From NCBI GenBank assembly GCA_007922305.1, contig ML677374.1, positions 10,233,369 to 10,297,368 on the forward strand: a stretch of DNA of 64,000 nucleotides, read 5' to 3'. Numbering within the stretch: position 1 is the first letter of the stretch; each line of letters starts with the position of its first letter. The DNA is from Dermatemys mawii (lineage: Eukaryota > Chordata > Testudines > Dermatemydidae). Of the stretch, positions 54,201-64,000 are shown in pieces. The position numbers and the translations under genes were made by a program. The notes under the pieces were generated by a model that was not told the origin of the DNA, ran no database searches, and worked only from the letters and a program-made list of their open reading frames with translations.

Positions 54201-56224
54201 TTTGCATTTGGCCTTGATTTGGCAAAGCACCTAAGTCTATGCTTACATCCTATTGAAATCAATGGAGCCTATCTGAATGAATCTGGGGTGATGCAAGATA
54301 TATGGCTAGTAAGAATCATACTGTAATACCCTACTGACCATGTTAATGGAAAAAATAGTGATGCTGTTCTGTGAGACTGTACTGTAACCACAGTATATTC
54401 TGGCTCTAAAGACAGGTTTGCTTTCATAGCATTTGAACAGGATAAATACTTTGACTATTACTGTGAAATGGAAATCTAGAGCTTTCCTGCTCAGAACACG
54501 GTTGGTTGAGCAATAGCTGTGTATATACATTTACTCTCCATCATCATTTTGGTCATTCAAGGCCATGTTAAAACACAGAACACCAAAACGTTATCTGACA
54601 AGTATGCAAAAGCATGCCAAACCTCTGTCCACATCCGTAAAAGCTAGAAGGTTAGCGGTAACTGGGGTGCGGCGCCAATGGCACCTTATGTTTTTCAGAT
54701 GTGCATAAAAGCTTTCAAATGTTTCCACTGTGACATTAGCAACCGGATATCTGCATTATAAACAGCAGGATGCTCCCCAGCTTGAACTGTCAGTTTACGT
54801 ATTCAGTTAATGACTTTTCCTTATTCTTTTTTAGTCTGCTAGAAAAGCAAGAGCTCCAGCCTTGTTTATATTGGGCAGTAATGTAGTCTACAAGAGACGG
54901 GGCCTGTGCCAAACTCCCACTCCAAACACCATTGAACTTTGGGCTGTTTGGTACCTGATCCAAAACTCTGACGAAACTATTTGGATTTGAAGAATACCCT
55001 CCATCCAAATCCTTCTGAACTTTGGGGAAGTTTAGATCCAGATTGGAATGGTGTAGCTTGGGCTCATCTCTGTGATTTGAAGTGATGCACTTTTCAGCAT
55101 GAAGCGGGAAGCAAAATGTTTCACAGTTGTGCAACTAGGAAGCCTCAGTGTGTGTTTCCTGTTTGAGAGAGTGCTTTTGAAAACCATCAAATGCTCTTCT
55201 GCTTGTCCTCCCCATGTGTTGATTTGTTCATAGTTTCAGGTCAAACTTAAGCTGATGTAACTGAGAGCCGCTCCGTGGACATTAATGGAGTTGCACATGT
55301 TTATACCAGCTTATCAAATGGCCCACAATTTAGAACAATCAAACTTTAGAACGTTGTTGTAGTGAGAGAATGCTTAGCTATGGCCTGGTCATTGCAATGC
55401 AGTTGGCACAGGAGGAGCTCAGCCCTAGGCTTGTGATGTAATGAACTCTGTAAGTCCTGCATCAGATGTTGTAACAAAACTGATTCATCTTATCCAGCCT
55501 ATGTGGCAGTGAGAGGGTGAAGATCTGTAACTCAACAAACTATGACCTGCCCATGTAAATTAGTTTGCGGAGTTTGGGCCATCGGACGAACAGATCTGGA
55601 ACTGCCTGAACCATCTCAGCCTGCTTAGTAATTTTTTTCGACAGTTGCACACTGTTGACGTGTGCTGGTTCTGTAGTGGTTGCTCAGACAGTGTAGTTGT
55701 TATAAGGAAGAGTGATCCTGCTACCATTGAAACAACAGAAATTTTGTCATTGATTTTTAATGGGAATAGGATTGTGACCAAAGTAGCAAAAATCCTGCAG
55801 GGATGATGCATTTAGCAAACAGTATTAGCATCATTGTCCCTTCTGGGCTGGCTTCTAACCATGCAGTGAGAGTGTAGCCTCCTGTCCCTCTACGTTGACT
55901 CAATTGAGCAAGCTTGTGCATTGTACAGAAGGGGAATGCAGTGATGTGGTTGGGCCAGATTGCTGTAGCTCCACTGACTTCAAGGGTGCCCTGGTGATTT
56001 ACCCCAGCTGAGGATCTGGCTTGGTATATTTGGCAGGTCTGGCATTTGAGCTGTACATGCTTAAAGTGTACTTTCCACTAATAGTTACATTTTTAAAAAA
56101 TCTTGTTGCCATTTTTCTATAAAGTGAGGGGCAGACAGCAGTTGCTGGCTGGAGAAGCAGGATGATCTGTGGAAGAGAATCTGAGCTGTATCTATCTTAG
56201 GTAGATATACAACTCCCATCGCCC

Positions 56225-56405
56225 TAGTATTGACACATCTTACTGTATTTATCCTCACAACACCCCTGTGAGTTGGGACAGCACTGTTTTCCCTGTTGTA
56301 CAGATGAGAAACTGAGGCTCAGAGAGACTAAGTGACTTGGCCCAGGTCACACAGAATGCTAGTGGCAGAGCAGGGAATTGAATTCAGTCTGAGTCCTAGG
56401 CTACT
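56225..56405 (+). repeat. MIR SINE, well-preserved core
   Basis: The core reads ACAGATGAGAAACTGAGGCT, then AGAGAGACTAAGTGACTTGG and CCCAGGTCACACAGAATGCT, close to the amniote MIR consensus as I know it. Confidence 0.8.
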
Positions 56406-58237
56406 ATCCTTAGCAGTGGATCATCTCAGAGTAGATGAAAGAAGAGGCTGTGATAGACCCTACCAAGCTAATAGTTGTAGCCTACTAAATATTGTGACTA
56501 TCCTTTGTACTGCAGAAGGACCCAGTGGCTTCAGTCCCATCCTGAAGCCAATGATGTTGCTCTGGATTTATAACTGTGACTGAGATCACAATGGGCCCCA
56601 GTGTGTTTGTTTTTCCTTTAAATTCTAAATATAGTTCAGTTTTGGAAAAACTTTCTGGGAATCTTTCCCACTGTATCCTTCACTCAGCCAGAAGCACTGA
56701 ACCAAAAGGAGTTTGACATATTTATTATAAATGGTCGTCAATACAGAACCAAAGTCATTTTTATAAATATCAGTAAGGAACAGAAACAGATGCAGGTAAA
56801 AAACCATTCTTTAGCAAGAGCAATCTGCTTGCTTGTCAGTTCTTACTTTCTATTAGTTTGTTTGGGGCAGATGGGGAGGACTTCAGTATTTTTACATTCA
56901 TTGTAAAAACAAAGCTGCTGATTAGTGACCAGAGGGTGGAATCTGATCTTTTTCACAGGTGTAAATTTGGAATAACATCACTGAAGTTAATGGGGATAAT
57001 GTGGGTTAATGAGGATTAACAGAGATCAGAAATAGCCCAAGACCATCCAAAACTCCCAAATCATTTACACTTAGTGGCACCTTAGCAGGCCCCTGTCAGC
57101 AGGGAGGCTGAGGAGGGAATGGGTCCTGGAGATTGCCGTATTCTCTTGCATCTCAGAGTTACTCTCTCCTGGGAATGGGATGGCAGTGCACTGCTGGGCA
57201 GTGTCCTCTACTGCTGCATGTGCTATACCTGTTAAAGAGGACTCCTGAATAGTTAATATTCACTGGTTTGTAAGCACTAAATTTATGAACACCTACATAA
57301 ATGCATACAAGCAACAAACCCACTCCCCACATGCCTCCTTAGCAAGTCCTTAAGCCAGGACTTGCAGCACAAGCATCAACCAGCCACTTGAGCAAAAGAT
57401 TTTAGGTTTGACCTCCACTGGCACATGCTGGTGGAGTTTGTTGCACAGAAATAGCCCACAGGGGAATTTGAATTCCGATGCTAAGCGGGTTGTCTCCCTT
57501 GCCTCTAGTGGCTGATACATATAAATGATAATAGCCTACTACTGCTGCAAGTGAAATGTGTAACTCCTTAAGTGGCAAAGGCCTTTGCTGTGGTTTCAGT
57601 CCGCATATGGACCATTGATTTGTAAGAATCCCCACCAGCGGTTGTTATGTTGCGCACACATGTAACGTAATGAACACACCCAAGCACAGTGATATTGCAA
57701 TGGTGGAAGTCAAATAACTTGTATTCGCTAGAGCAGGGGTTGCCTTCCTTTGTAAAGTCTTGGGGTAAGCTGCCTGCTGTTTCTTGTGTGTTACACTGGA
57801 TAGAGGAGTAGAAAACATATCTACATTATCCTGTGTGGCTTAACCTGGCGTAAGAGAGAATGACTTTGAAGCCGAGGTGCTCTTACCATACAGAGCCATA
57901 TGTCCTAAGCTGACTCGAAGGAGACTTTTATAATTTAGCTTTCTTCAATCTTTTAACACAACTGTATTTAAAACAACTCCTTACTAGCACCAGAATGATG
58001 ATTTCTGCCTTTCCTAATGCTTTTCCTGTATTTTACTGACCCGTTGCTGTGATCAACACTTTGGGGCCCTGCTTGGCAATAGTGTAAGCAGTGACACAGC
58101 TGAATGCAAGCACGGGGACAGTAACAAGCTTCTGAGTGAACAATAATGGCCGTGTTCAATTCTCAAAACACCGCTCTCCTTTGAGAAACCACCAGAGTTG
58201 TCTCAGGATGGAGTTGTATTCAAGCTTCCCAGCGGGT

Positions 58238-64000
<5,763 letters not shown>

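Larger units (their letters stand above)
51061..58237. other. Intergenic region between the citrate carrier and SMTNL2
   Basis: No exon was recognised on either strand. It contains an LTR-like element (52341-52982), a TA-target MITE (53762-53882), SINE copies (54005-54200, 56225-56405) and weak palindromic pieces near 55965 and 56935. The rest has no visible structure. Confidence 0.65.

Noticed and set aside
54790..55134. 114-codon minus-strand open frame
   Set aside because: No family similarity, no splice or promoter context, and length within chance expectation.

Overview
This is a stretch of vertebrate nuclear DNA. The genes are split by GT-AG introns, one promoter sits in a CpG island, and the gaps are full of old transposons. 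The repeats (truncated CR1 LINEs, many short palindromic MITEs that start GGGCCTGAT..., hAT-family elements with 8-bp target duplications, MIR-like SINEs) point to a non-avian sauropsid, most likely a turtle. That is inference from repeat style, not from a search. I saw no bacterial, phage or CRISPR feature.

Layout, left to right. 1-10.6 kb: no gene, mostly degraded repeats. 10.65-20.5 kb (+): XAF1, a TRAF-type zinc-finger protein, with a perfect interferon-response motif about 70 bp before its start codon. 25.9-28.25 kb (+): FBXO39, three coding exons, intact. 29.2-36.6 kb (-): TEKT1, seven coding exons, intact, convergent with FBXO39; an RFX X-box motif lies about 1.15 kb upstream of its ATG. 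39.6-47.7 kb (+): a complete nine-exon mitochondrial citrate carrier (SLC25A1 family) with a CpG-island promoter, divergent from TEKT1. 58.2-62.6 kb (-): the last two coding exons of a smoothelin-family calponin-homology protein, best matched to SMTNL2; the rest lies beyond the right edge.

XAF1-FBXO39-TEKT1 is the order and orientation I know from human 17p13, and SMTNL2 is also on human 17p13. The citrate carrier is the odd member: human SLC25A1 is on 22q11, so this locus may hold a second carrier gene absent from the mammalian position, or the same gene moved. The genes do not form a pathway; they are an innate-immunity adaptor, a ubiquitin-ligase receptor, a ciliary microtubule protein, a metabolite transporter and a cytoskeletal protein held together by ancestral synteny.

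The richest non-gene content is transposon layering: three same-orientation copies of one hAT family around the 5' end of XAF1, one interrupted by a TA-target MITE and another by a CR1; a fold-back hAT-type element inside a CR1 next to the citrate-carrier promoter; and a TTAA-flanked MITE inside a MIR-like SINE. I did not find a convincing new molecular system; the strongest leads are the extra citrate-carrier locus, the two regulatory motifs and the nested elements.
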